Assembly (NCBI RefSeq): GCF_000264995.1
Contig: NW_006767442.1
Coordinates: 1,066,420 to 1,130,419 of the forward strand
Reading direction: 5' to 3'
DNA length: 64,000 nucleotides
Source of the DNA: Punctularia strigosozonata HHB-11173 SS5
Lineage: Eukaryota > Basidiomycota > Agaricomycetes > Corticiales > Punctulariaceae
Shown piece by piece: positions 11,159 through 22,572 of this stretch. A program made the translations under genes and the position numbers. Each line of letters begins with the position of its first letter. Positions within the stretch are counted from its first letter, which is position 1. The notes below the pieces were generated by a model, which worked only from the letters and a program-made list of their open reading frames with translations, searched no databases and was not told where the DNA came from.

Positions 11159-12425
11159 GGCTCGACGCTGGTGAAGTCGGAGGTCTAAAGACGCCGGATG
11201 AAGAGCCGTCAACGTCGGTCACCTCGACCTATATACAGCACGGTGCTCCGCGTAATGCAATGTCTTGCCGTGAGACGCGGGATCGTTATTTGAGTTCTTC
11301 TCAAAATAAACTCCATTCGCTCCGCTTCTCGTGTCACCCGTGCGTGAGATGCACTGCATGAGCGCTCTCCGCGTGCGAAGTTGACGGCAGGTCTACTCAG
11401 GCTGCAGTGATAAAACGCCAAACGAAACGAAAACCACATTTGCATCATTGCAAGCGGCGGGAATTACCATATCGGGTGGATCGCGCACCACAATGGTCCT
11501 GTAAAAATTCGTCAAGCCGCGGTCTTCTTTGTGCATATGGTAAGCAATCCATTTCAAAATGTATTTTTATGAAGACACCGACAAGCCAAGTATAATTGAT
11601 GTTGTCCAGCTTCCCTTGCCACCCACCGGGAGCAATCCTCCTTCGACTGTTCCGCGCTTAGGTATGATGCTGCCTTCGATGTTGGCAGAAGATTGCATTT
11701 ATATTCGGAACTAAGACACAGGGACAGCATCATGAGTATGGCGGAGCAGACGAAGCTTCGTAGCATGCGATTGCGTATACCGCGGGTACTACGTCTTCAT
11801 GCGTAGCACCCGCCCATCAGCGCTGAACATATTTTAGCTGGAACCATCAGTCGAGAGTCATCGCGCCTGCCGAGAATCCCCCTTGTTCTGCTCCTTACCC
11901 TGCGGTTGCGAGTGATGCTGTGAAAGGACGATGGAGTCGGCAGCTCCGTATGGTGCTACATGAACCCCGTGCCCTGCCTCAATCTAAAAGTGGTGATTAG
12001 GGATTCAATCAGGTGGGCATCATTACAAGTTAGTACTGGCATAAAGATGGGGTAGCTAAAAATCATGAATGAGGCCCGCGGGATCCCATGTGCCGCGATA
12101 TCAGCTCACTAACACTACCAATATTATCGTGTCGACGCGAAGCTCCGCCAAAGTCAAGAAATATTCTCTTCCCCTCTGACCTACTCATGGTCGTTGTGCT
12201 GTTCCCCCGGCTCCGACAGAATACGATATATCCCATCCGTTTCCTTGTCGAAGATCTCGGAGTCAGATGGAACCATGCCATTTTAGAAACATCATACGAC
12301 AGCTATCGCAGCTACCTTACGATTGCATATCCAAGGACACGTGAAATACGATCGGGTTCATACGGAAAAACCGTGGTTGACTTCAGATACATCGAGATGG
12401 GCATCTGGTGAAGCGCAGCCGGCAC
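11159..12425. other. Intergenic between NUP copy 2 and the inverted-repeat element
   Basis: No supported gene. It includes the promoter side of NUP copy 2 (minus strand) and ends at the 7-base direct repeat CCGGCAC (12419-12425) that flanks the element. Confidence 0.4.
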
Positions 12426-12461
12426 TATGGTGCACCGAGTGCACAAAAATACAATTACTAG
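12426..12461. repeat. Left terminal inverted repeat of the 733-bp element
   Basis: 36 bases matching the right end in reverse complement with one mismatch. It contains an internal near-palindrome GGTGCACC-AGTGCAC. Confidence 0.85.
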
Positions 12462-13122
12462 GAATGGCAGTGATTTTCTAGTAATTCAGGTAATTACCTA
12501 GGTTTTATGTCGTATCGGCGATTTCGAAATGGATTGCGATTCTCGATCTGTCGTAGCTTCGCATCGCAATTTCAGAAACGAGGTGTAGGGAAAATAACAT
12601 GTATTTGTGACCATGCCATCCGGAATTGCGAAGTAATTCCGCAGAGACAAAGTGGTAATCAAGACGATCACAGCCAGTTTATGGAGTTCTATTGTACGAT
12701 ACAAGTAAATTACCATCTACACTGTATCTAATTCTTACGCCAAGGATTCTTCTGCACATTCTTGGGGATTGTGACAACAGACTCAAACCTAATGAAGTAC
12801 ACATTGATGAGTTGCATTGTCATGATCAGAATGGAGCATCGTTAAGGTCACTTCAATCACTTCGCACAGATCAGTTACAAATGTAGTGGTATCATGTCAA
12901 TTTCCCACGACCCGTCCAGGCTGGACGGCATCAGAAACCCCTCTTGTGAACTCGCAAATTCGATTCTAAACGCTGAACTCTGCTACTGACATCGGAAACA
13001 CTGGACTTCCTTCGGAAATACGATAAAGACTGGATTCCGAAACCAACATCAACTCGCGATTACGATACCACGAATCAAAATCTCGAAGTTTACCTGAATT
13101 GTTAGGAAATCATGGGTATTTA

Positions 13123-13158
13123 CTAGTAATTGTATTTTTGTGCACTTGGTGCACCATA
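13123..13158. repeat. Right terminal inverted repeat of the 733-bp element
   Basis: Reverse complement of the left end (one mismatch), ending GGTGCACCATA directly before the CCGGCAC duplication. Confidence 0.85.
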
Positions 13159-13310
13159 CCGGCACTACTGGCCCGATAGACTCAATCCCTACGGAATAAC
13201 TGCCTCCTCTTGCGCAAGGAATTGATAGTCGCATTCAGCGACTGGCCAGGGCTGTTGTAGTGTTCCATGCGCATCTGTCAGAAAGCCGCCTTCTTATGCA
13301 GTCACGATGC

Positions 13311-14749
13311 TTACCCGAAATCAGCTGTGCCGCCGAGTGACTCGAAGACGTCGCCGATGTAGTTGGTTGCTTTGATGCCTCTCGCGAAATGGGAGTTTCA
13401 TTCAGAGAGGATGCCTTGTACCACTTGTACTCCAGCTTTGTAGATATTGGTGACCGCTATGGCGTGTCCTCCTTGGCTCGCGAACCGCAAGTGATACAAA
13501 GCGCTTTCACCTGATTGGTATGGGGTAAGCAGTGAGAGAGTTCCCGGGCGATATAACATCTAACCAGGGTATGGCCGGTCAAAGTCGGAAATCGTGCGCA
13601 TGACTGGCGTTCACGGTCAGTGATCAAAACTGGGTAGTCTATGTTATGCACGCTCACCAATGATGCGCCCGAAGTCGAGCACGCCAGCCATAGCGCCACG
13701 CATGAGCGCTTCCAACGTCGCGTTGTCCTCCTCGGCCGAGGAACAGTACACACCCGTGCCATTAGTGATGACCGAGGTGTATATCTCGAAGTTGCTGCTA
13801 AGAATGTCGCCACTGTAGTATACGTCGGACGTGGCGACATCGCACTCTTGAACCGAAGGACCAAGGATCGCTGGACCGTAGGACGCGTTGGCGGCGTAGT
13901 TGGCACGGTAAGACGCTGCCGCAGCACTGTCAACCAGAGTCGCCCTCCGGGCAAAGCTGACAGCCTATTTATCATATAGCATATAGGAGCAACATGAGGG
14001 GCGATCGATTGCGCTGCAATCCATCGAGACTCGCCTTTTTACGGAGCGCGTCGTTGACCTCGAACACCTCCGTGCCGTACCACTCTTGCGGGTACATGTT
14101 GGGCGCGTTCGTGTGGAACGGGAAGTAACCGGTGCTGACATTCAGCCCCAAATCCCGAGGGTCGATTTCGTATTGAAGGGCGACCTGGACTGCATATCGG
14201 GCGAACGTGGCGCTGCCGGTGGTCGTCCGGAGCGGAGAGCCTCCGCCGATGCCAGCGATGAAAAAATAAGTAGATTTGAGATCGAATTCGGGTGACGCCA
14301 CGAGTGCGCCTACAGTGACCGCCGCGTTGATCTCTGCGTCGAAAGATCCGATTAGTACAGCTTCAGAATTTGTTACTGGTTTATCCGTACCAGCTTCCCC
14401 AGTGACGAGTTGGCAGATCTCGCCGTTCATCGTGCACTGAGCTTGCGGGAATAGCGGAGAGAAGCCCGGAACGGTGATGTTGCGCTCGAGGAGGTTGAAC
14501 TCTGGTATCCCGTACCAGACTTCGGCTTCAGGAGCGAACTACATACGTGACTTCGATACAGAGTTGCGCGAGATGTCCATCTGTGAGACTGACCATGCTG
14601 ATGATGAACACCTTGGGTGCAATGGCATGTCGGGCTTGACGCTTCACACTCGGGCTGAGCACATCATTCGTCGAGCCGCCCGGGGCTGGGGTGGCGGCGA
14701 CGAGTGTTGCTACGGAGGCCAAGAACAGCGCGCCTAGTTTCGCAAGCAT
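13311..14749 (-). pseudogene. Purine nucleoside permease (NUP family), copy 3, full length with one nonsense codon
   Basis: Six exons (14749-14594, 14538-14391, 14333-14035, 13964-13658, 13603-13565, 13510-13311) have the same boundaries as copy 2 and also sum to 383 codons. It has a signal-like start (ALFLASVATLVAATPAPG), then EFNLLERNITVPGFSP, FDLKSTYFFIAGIGGG, YCSSAEEDNATLEAL and the end ESLGGTADFG. Within the last exon a TGA at 13400-13398 (codon 354) replaces the Trp codon of copy 2 (ILSGWK versus ILSE-stop), removing the last 29 residues, a conserved region. The fourth exon is entered by a GC-AG intron (14034-13965, donor AAG|GCGAGT), where copy 2 has GT. It may be a recent pseudogene, a sequencing error, or a gene making a shortened protein. 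Confidence 0.8.
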
Positions 14750-16065
14750 GGCTAGTACGGATTAGATCCAATGCAGGAGGGCGTCCCGTTGAGTAACTCG
14801 ACAGTGGGTTGTCCGAGTTTTATACATCGTAACGAGACTATTCTTGTCTTGACGTGCCGCGAAACGCGGTTTTGCTTGCACCAATTTTCACGGATTCTTG
14901 AAGATCGCTCTCTTGACGTCGCCGATGCCCGCGTGATACGCCCTCGCCGTCGGTGATAAGCGCGTCGGGGGCAAACCCGATGCTGACGGACCCCTTCAAA
15001 GTCGGAATGAGTGTATAGGGAACCGGTCAAACAGCTTCCGAAAGCACTGATCGGCGATGCAATATATTTGAAGTGCGCCACGAGAGCGGAGGTAAGCCTT
15101 GTCGATGCCACAGCAACACGGGATACCAAATACTCACTTACGTTGAACAACCATGACGTCGTTCGTCGAGGTGGGTGGACTGAATGACATGGGGGTATTC
15201 GTAATGTCAGAAGCGCGTAGGCTACGGCCGACCTATAGCGTTGAGAATGGATCATTTTGGTAGTTGTCCCAACTTTGCGGCACAGACACTGGTCCGGTGA
15301 CGAGTATATATTGGTGAAGCCATTGTGTAGTCGCACTTGAGTACCGCGGAATTCGCCAACTTTTGTCATACCACGAAAGAGGTAGAGACTCGGACACGAG
15401 ACTAGCGAAGCTCAAGTCAGACGAAGTCATCGATTCAAGATATCTGAGAACTTGTCAGCGGACACAGCACATGCAGTGCCATCGTCTATACTTGAATTGG
15501 AAATGACTCACAGCTGCCATCTCGACTGAACGTAAAATCGTTCTAGATTTCATCTCTTCTTTGCAGCGAGGGTCGCTTCATCGGTTTTGATCATATGCGG
15601 ATTCCTGACCGCAAAATGGGGCATTTGCCATTAGTATCAATGACAATGTCGGACCCGATCCACAGACTGCGATCAACGCAAGGAATGTAACGGGATACAC
15701 CGTTTTACATCACCTTCCCTTTTGCAGATTGACCCTTGCAACGTGTTCGCCTGAACAACCTCGAACATTGGGGTGCTTATCGTATACGTTCTGGCCGTAC
15801 ATTCGTGCCCCTGCGCATCGATTATTGAGCGAATCGAACTCTGGGCAAGGTCCATTGTCACAAGTAGCAGCAGCAGGGGGTCGTAAACCCTTTTTCCGGT
15901 TATGTCCCTATTACAGAAACCCGGAGCAGGACGTGGGAAAGAGGGAGCACCTCCCGCCGTAACAGCTCATTGAGAACGGCATCCAATATCCGTATTCGCG
16001 GGGTAGATATGGTACAAGTGTCAGGGCTCATGTAAATGGCTGCAACATCAGCACGTCAAATCGGG
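14750..16065. other. Intergenic between NUP copy 3 and the SWIB gene
   Basis: A 66-residue minus-strand frame near 15233-15430 is the longest plausible piece, but no exon series or domain supports it. The rest shows nothing recognisable. Confidence 0.35.
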
Positions 16066-17064
16066 TCAACGCATAGAGAAAACAGATACTGACTGAGAGA
16101 GGGTTTTGTTCATCTTGAACATGTTGGTGGACGCTTCGGGTGATAGAGAGTCAGGGAATACACTTCACAGAAACAAAGACTAGACTTACGAGCATTAAAG
16201 ATGCGCTGAAGCTTCTCATCACAGATAATCTCGCGCTTATCATTGGGATTTTGGAGGTTGTTCTCACGGATGTACTCCCACATGCGTTTCACTACTTGCG
16301 GTCGCGATAGCTTGTCTACATTCAACACCGCAGCCAAAGGCTCGCTTCGGAAAGCATCAGTACTGCCCGTACCTTGTTTCTCAGAGGACAACGAACCTGA
16401 GCGAGTACTCCTTCGCAAAACCGCCACGAGCACCCCCGCCTCCAGAGGACTTTTTCTTCGTTTTGCTCTTCCCTCCTCCCTCAATGGCATCTGAGTCATC
16501 CTCCGAGTCGACAACATCTGCGCTCTTCTTCTTTCCCCGTCCCTTGGTCGTCGATTTGGCTCGGGCTTTCGGCTTCGGTGCTGCAGCCCGTGCAGCTCGC
16601 GGTCGACCGTTGAGTTCGCTCGACAGCTGCTTGGCCATTTCAGCGTCAGTCAACTCGTTCTTCGAGGTGACCTTCTTCTTCTTAGCAGGAGGGGGCGTCT
16701 GTTCGTCTTCGTCCGCGTCGTCATCCCCTGCGCCGTCATGCGTCGCGTCACCCTCGGTTGCGCCGTCCTCTTCCACGTCTTCCTCGGCATCCTCTTCTTC
16801 GTGTTCGCGTTTCCGTTTACTGGACGATTCCGCAGACTCCGAACGCGCTTCTTCTCCCCTCTCCGAGGTGACTTCGTTGAAAACGGCGGTGATGAGATCT
16901 TTCAATGCCAGCTTGTGCTCTTTCGCCAGCTCCGGCGTGAATGGGCCGTTCTCGTCAATCAGCGAGTCCCTAATTTGCTTCCGGCTGACTGACGCCAAGT
17001 CCGTGTTAGGGGCCACGAGGAATTCGCGTATCCTTGTTCGCAGAGATTCCACATCAAAAGACAT
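16066..17064 (-). CDS. DEK_C and SWIB/MDM2 domain chromatin protein
   Basis: Three exons (17064-16397, 16344-16190, 16133-16066) join to 297 codons exactly. Residues ~1-75 (ESLRTRIREFL, SRKQIRDSLI, KLALKDLITAVFNEV) resemble a DEK C-terminal-type DNA-binding domain. A long acidic, then Lys-rich nuclear linker follows (EEEDAEEDVEEDG, PPPAKKKKV). The C-terminus is a SWIB domain: GGFAKEYSLS, EPLAAVLNVDKLSRPQVVKR, MWEYIRENNLQNPNDKREI and MFKMNKTL. In yeast, SWIB proteins such as UAF30 take part in rRNA-gene transcription, and others sit in SWI/SNF complexes. The order DEK_C then SWIB is the usual UAF30/TRI1-like layout. Confidence 0.9.
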
Positions 17065-17343
17065 CTTGTAAGACGATTACTGAGATGTTATAACGAGGAG
17101 TAGTGTAGCATTAATGCACGAGGCTAGTGAGATATTTGTCGCGAAGGGTGAACGCACCCTTAGCGAAAGGGACTTCGCCACGAAATCATACGTCAACACA
17201 ACACGTGACAGAGTGCAGTCACTGACAGTGACAACATTGACCGGCTTTGACCGGACCCGAGGCCCGAGGTTTGAGAGGACAAGATCGAGCAACATTATGA
17301 TAGTTTACAGTCATGTAACATCAAGGCCGCAAAATGTTAGGGT

Positions 17344-20300
17344 TCATCGAAGGATTGCCCAGTCATCCCGTGCGGGATCACCTGCGGGTGGGAAGAGGCC
17401 GCCATCGGCTGGCGGTTGTCGGTCATCGTGCTCGGCAGCCTCCATTTCCCTCCGGATGCGATCCATCCATCGACCGCGCAGGTATACGAGAAGTGAGATG
17501 GCAAGGCACAACGCTACGAGGATCATCGTTTCCGCGAACTCATCAATCTCTTCCCCGGCGTCTCCGCGATAACCCCCGCGCATCGTGCCCTCGAAGTAGT
17601 CTTCGGGCCCGAAGTCGCCATCGCGCTCATTTTCGGCTGCACGACGGTCTCGAGCCCACTAGAGGGTGGTTGTCAGCGGACAAGTTCCGCGACATTTGTG
17701 TTAATATCATACCTGGATGGGATCTTCCTCGCCGTTCCTTACTCTGCGCGCGTCCTGATCACGTCTCCGGTTAAATTGGTCGCGCGCCTTTCCCAAGTAC
17801 CATGGCCCATCGTCTCTTTCATCCTCTTGGTAAACGGCTTCGCCTTGCGCCGCACCGTCCGAGCTGGTCTCCTCACGATGACCTTCCAAGCCGGGAGTGT
17901 TGACAGATTCGAAGTAATCCGCGTCTGCTTCCAGCGTCAGCACAGCCCTTCAGCGAGCGCGAATAAATCGGCGTACCTTCGTTGTCAGCAGACCACAAGC
18001 TGAGACCGCCCTTTCCGCCCCTGAGTGTATGCCAGAAGCTACGTGCGTAGAGTTTTACGAGCGAAAGTGTGATGGGAAGGTACGCCTCGCTATTAGTGAT
18101 GAGCGCCAAATCGTAATACCGTTTGGCGAGATGGAAGTCCTGAAAACTCGAAATATCAGCTCCCGGAGTTGAATTTGCTCCACGATCATGCGTACCATCG
18201 GAACGCCTAAGCCATTCTCGTACATCCATCCTAAGTTCCACATGGCCAGAGCGCTCACTTGAGTATCGGCGGCGGAGCGATAGTATCCCGCTGCCTTCTC
18301 GTATCGTATGTGCTCTGGTTCATCCGGTACGCCCAGACCGTGGTAATAGTAATCGCCAACCTTGACGAGCGCATCCACGTTGAGCTGGGCAGCTGACCGC
18401 GTCCATTGCGTCAGCGCCAGTCGCGCAGTATCGTTCGAGGGCGTGATCGGTGCGAACCGCGTAAGGCGCAGAACGCTCTTGTCTGTCGGAGTCCTGATCA
18501 CGAATGCTGCCGGATCCGTCATATAACAATACTCACCTTGATCCAGGACGTACGCCAGGTTGTTCTGGGCGATCTCAGAACCGCGCTCGGCAGCCATCCA
18601 CCACCGAAGCATGGCCATTTCCTTATCCCTATCCGAGCCCCGTGCCCACGCCAGGTCTGCTTCCCTGAGCAGATCGTCACCCCAGCAACCACGTTCGGCC
18701 ACCAGCTTGTAGAAGGAAACAGCGGTCGCAGAGGAAGCCGCGAGAATGTTGGAAGACGTAGCAGGAGCCCGAGCTTGAGCCGCATACATCTCCGCGAGGT
18801 AATAAAATGCCTCAAAGGGAGACCCATTGCGCACAGCAGCCTCGAAGAAGGACATTGCAATCTTCATCTCGCCCCGGCCTATGACGATGAACATCAGTAA
18901 GCGATCCACCGGAGGACCAGGAAATGCTCCTTACTTCGATGATATTTCCCTAGATTAACCTGTGCCTCCGCGAGATCCTGACCTGCGGCTACCCCGAAGT
19001 GCGCAAAGGCCTTCTTCAGGTCCTTTCGACCCTCCACTAACCCGTCCCTCCAGATGATACCCAATCCGTTGTGGCATTCGCGGTCACCGTATTCCGCACC
19101 ACGCTCGAACCACAACCTCGCCATGGCCATATCCGCCTTGACACCCTCTCCCCGCAAATACATCCTCCCGATATAACCCGCCGAAGAAGCGGCATAGCCC
19201 AGGGGCCCATTTTCATTGTCCGCTTTGTGAGATTGCGGTTGCAGCGGGTTAGGAGGGTCGCGAGGCCAGATTTGCCTAGCAATACGCAGGAAGTAGTAAC
19301 GCGCGCGCTGGAAATCGCGGGGTATGGCGCCAACTCCTTCGCTCCCTGAGGCAATACCGCCCGGAGTACCATAGAGGCTGCCCTGATAGAAAATCTTCCC
19401 CAGGCGGTAGGCAAAGCCGGTTTCTCCGCGATCCGCATTGTACTTCCGGACGAAATCATGAGCACCCAATTCTGATAGCAAATCTACTACACTCACAAGG
19501 TAGTACTCCAAAATGTCTTCCCAGGTCTCTCCAGCCGAACGGGCATTCGCTGCTCGAATAGCGGGTCGCTGTGCGTTGATACCAGTGGACGCAACGCTCG
19601 CACCGGGACCATATACTCCACCTTCCAAGTCCGAGAGGCGTGCGGAGGTCAGCGGTAGCGTTCTGCCACCAGGAGGACCGCTCAGGAACTTTGCCATCGC
19701 TACGTGAGTTGAGTCAGTCTCGTGCGCCTCGTCAACACAAGATCATCCCTACCAGCTTCCGCCGCGGCTTCATACCAGTCCATCGCGCGTCTAGCTTCTT
19801 GCAATGTTCCTATACCGGCCCAGAAGCGGTAACCAAGGGCCATCTGAGCGGCTTTATCACCGCCATGCGCTGCGAATGTGTAGTAGAGCTGGGCTTTCGC
19901 TTGGTCCACGGGGACTACGTCTCTATAGCCCGTAGAGTAGAAGAACCCTAGCAGACCTTGGGACGTCGCGTTTCCAGTGAGCTCGACATGTTGTGAGAAC
20001 GCATTGAATGCTAGGGAGGGATCCACAGGGAAGTACGAGTTGGGCGGCAGCTGGTGTATAGTCAGTGAGGTGAAGAGACGATGTCATTGGGAGGCTCACC
20101 AGGGAGATCTGTCCCAACGTATATAGCGCGTCTGTATGACCCAGCTCGGCGGAATGCTGCAACAAGTCCAGCACCTTCACTGCCTTGCCTCGTGCCTCAT
20201 CTTCCTTTCTGCTCTTGCCGCTACTACCGTCATCCTTAACCCCCAGCGAAGGCAACACCTGACGTAACCATTGGCCAGGTTGCTTCTTGAGCCTGAGTAC

Positions 20301-20752
20301 TATTCGAATCGCGCTGGCAAGCGGGCCGGGACTGTGTTCAAGATATGAGGAGAGGTATGCATTGGAAACTCCGAAACTTGGGTCGCGGGTATAGCTCGGC
20401 GGGTTCGCGGTGAGGGTGGACAGAGTCGCAAGGGCTTGCTTGTAAGCTCTCGTGGCTGACAGCAGTAGTATGTCAGATTGCGATTGCACAACGAGCATCG
20501 CGTCCACGTACCTTCAGCTGCGTGATCGGATTCTTGCGCAGCTGCAGAGGTTGCGGCCGACGGCGGCGTAGTCTAACATCAGGTTGTCACCATCTTCATA
20601 CTTAGCTGGAAAGGAGGAATGCTCACATCCGTCGCGGTCAGCTCAGTGATAGTGTTCGTGTCCTGCGCGGTGCAGCTGAACGCCGCGAGTGCTATAATGC
20701 CAAAGGCGAGTAGAGTGGCTTTTCGGCATGATTTCCTCTTCGCCGAGACCAT
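17344..20752 (-). CDS. HRD3: Hrd3/SEL1L, Sel1-repeat subunit of the ER-associated degradation ligase
   Basis: A minus-strand series of about eleven exons. The first (20752 to about 20630) encodes a basic start and hydrophobic signal sequence (ATLLAFGIIALAAFSC). A Ser/Ala-rich linker follows, then many Sel1 repeats with Ala/Gly/Leu spacing, such as LGHTDALYTLGQISL, AAQMALGYRFWAGIGT, YIGRMYLRGEGVKADMAMAR, CHNGLGIIWRDGL, AQNNLAYVLDQGEY and MWNLGWMYENGLGVP. Near the C-terminus MILVALCLAISLLVYLRGRW is a transmembrane segment followed by a short basic/Pro tail. Signal peptide, luminal Sel1 repeats and one C-terminal membrane span match Hrd3/SEL1L, which holds the Hrd1 ubiquitin ligase and selects misfolded ER proteins. 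Some inner exon edges are not resolved. Confidence 0.88.
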
Positions 20753-21131
20753 CCCAAGTGTACAAGAAGGATAAGCAGATGAAAGCCCTTGTTGAACGAC
20801 GAAGGCTCAGCGCACAGCGCACAGGGAAGCAAGACGTTGTAGTCGTGGCGGTGGCAGGCGAATATCTCAAGAATTACGTGGAATTCGCGGAAACCGGTGC
20901 CACGCACGCACCGGAATGATCGCGTCTTCGAGTGGATGAATTCATGCAGACGTTGACGGGCAACGCACAATACATATCCCAATTTCGCCGGATTAACAGG
21001 CACATAAACCAGAGTAATATCGATACATGGTCAACTGCTGACCGTCATTGAAATAAACACATGTACACGCTTGTGCCAACATAAATCTCCATCAATGGCA
21101 CAAAACCTCAGAAACACACCATACACCGTCA
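20753..21131. other. Intergenic between HRD3 and FCF1
   Basis: Upstream side of HRD3 and 3' side of FCF1. A 63-residue plus-strand frame overlaps the HRD3 start and is not supported as a gene. Confidence 0.4.
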
Positions 21132-21994
21132 TCAGCTCGGCGCTCCCTGATCTGGCAGTCGCTCAATAGCGTACCGTCGCTTGACGATGTACATGAGCGG
21201 TACGCCAGGGATTTTTCGTAGTCTCCGACGAAGGTCACGATCGCACGTCGCAACGATATAGCAACGATGTGACGTTACTCGTTGTACAAGGCAATCGTCG
21301 GCATATGTGCCGGAGTGGGAGCAATTGAGGCGTTCGAATCGCGGATCTCGAGCGACACTACGACAGAATAGGTTTTCTTCAGCGAAACCGCGATAGACGT
21401 TTGCTGGGACGCACCGAAGGGCAACACGATACTTGCTTCCAAGCTTCTCCAATTCAGCCAGCACGCAATCTGTTACACAAGGTATGCCTACATGCTGAAA
21501 TGAGCACAAAAACAAAAGAACACCGATGATACATACATTTGGCATAGAGGCAGTCCATCATGCCGGAAACGAGCTCAAGCTTGTTCTGCAAGCTGAAGTT
21601 GATGAAGTTGGTATCGATCAGTACCCGGTACGGCGGGGCGAGCGAGGTATTGTGTTGCAAGAAGAGGGAAGAGGCAACCTGGGGACTAGCGCATCGCGTC
21701 AGCCTTATGAAGCGGACGAGTTGGACGATTGGATTAGGACGCACACTCGGCGTACGGCTTTTTCCTTCGCTTCCTGCTCTTTCTTCTGTTGCTTCGCCCG
21801 ATTCTCCTTGCTGTGTGCGCACCACAAACCAGTCAAGACGTGCAAAAACGGTCAAGAGCGGATACTCACAGGCGAATGTCATTCGGGTTGATCATACGCT
21901 TGACCTGGGCGAACTTGCGTGTTTTTTTGGCTTTACCCTGGAAACAAACGGATGAGGTACGGTAACAGAGACGGTGTAGAGGTCACCGCACCAT
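21132..21994 (-). CDS. FCF1: FCF1, PIN-domain 18S rRNA processing factor
   Basis: The protein starts [15 protein letters not shown], the highly conserved FCF1 N-terminus. It continues with a basic helix ([19 protein letters not shown]), [20 protein letters not shown], the PIN entry [13 protein letters not shown], the acidic-site stretch [24 protein letters not shown]-like [19 protein letters not shown], and [20 protein letters not shown]1 acts in the small-subunit processome during cleavage of pre-rRNA at early sites. The first coding exon is only the ATG (21994-21992), followed by a GTGCGG intron; exon 2 starts at 21937 with GGTAAAGCC. Exons 1-3 (3, 68 and 64 bases) keep frame. Identity is very strong; the later exon edges are less certain. 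Confidence 0.92.
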
Positions 21995-22572
21995 TTCGAC
22001 CGTCCTTCGGTATTGATAAGATTCAAATGGTCTTTTCGACGTTCGACTAAATTAGAGAATGCTGGGAGAGTGTACTGTATGAACAGTTCTGTACTTGAAG
22101 ATAGCCGCTAAGATTTGTGGGCCTGAAGAGCCATTGGCGCATATTTCGATGAGTCAGGTGATCGGAGCAAAGTCGGCGACGTCCGACGCGTCTTGTCGCG
22201 TCCCAGAGCACAACGACACGCATCTCTCACTGTCAGCACCGTCCACGTTGGAAGCGAGAACACGCAGACACTGCGGGAAACAGGCTGAATCTGGGCAAAA
22301 TATATCAGAAATAATTGGCAAGATGATTCAGAAAAGCTGTGAGCTAAATTGACCCAACTGATGTCAAACTTACTGCAAAGCAACCGGGAAAGTAGTCATA
22401 TTTCTGACATATGTCTGCATCCTTGAGATAAATCTGTCATAACTTCAAGCTAGCTTAGCTGAAAATAATATGTCACTAACAACCATATTTATTATACAAT
22501 AGTTCTGTTATATGTTTTCCCCAGATTCCTAGGATTTCCCGCTGTGAGAGAGACTCGACGCTTCTATGAGTA
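21995..22572. other. Divergent intergenic region between FCF1 and the Bles03 gene
   Basis: AT-rich for this window, with no open frame of note. It is likely the shared promoter of FCF1 (minus) and the Bles03-like gene (plus). Confidence 0.45.

Larger units (their letters stand above)
12426..13158. mobile_element. Non-autonomous inverted-repeat DNA element (MITE), 733 bp
   Basis: The two ends are inverted copies: 12426-12461 starts TATGGTGCACC and matches the reverse complement of 13123-13158 with one mismatch over 36 bases. Weaker inverted similarity continues inward to about 100 bases, including shared TGATTT and AATTCAGGTAA blocks. The flanks are identical 7-base direct repeats, CCGGCAC at 12419-12425 and 13159-13165, as expected of a target-site duplication. 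With slightly different end assignment the repeat is CCGGCACTA. The inside has no open frame with transposase features, so the element must be mobilised in trans. It inserted about 150 bases downstream of the end of NUP copy 3. The superfamily is not clear from the duplication length. Confidence 0.85.

Noticed and set aside
13457-13975. 172-codon minus-strand frame
   Set aside because: It is the wrong frame of the NUP copy 3 exon; the correct frame carries the family motifs.
15233-15430. Minus-strand frame with SLPLSWYDKSW as a gene
   Set aside because: No domain, no splice partners that keep frame, and a stop directly upstream in the best join.
16463-17071. 202-codon plus-strand Ser-rich frame
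   Set aside because: Antisense shadow of the acidic linker of the DEK_C/SWIB gene.
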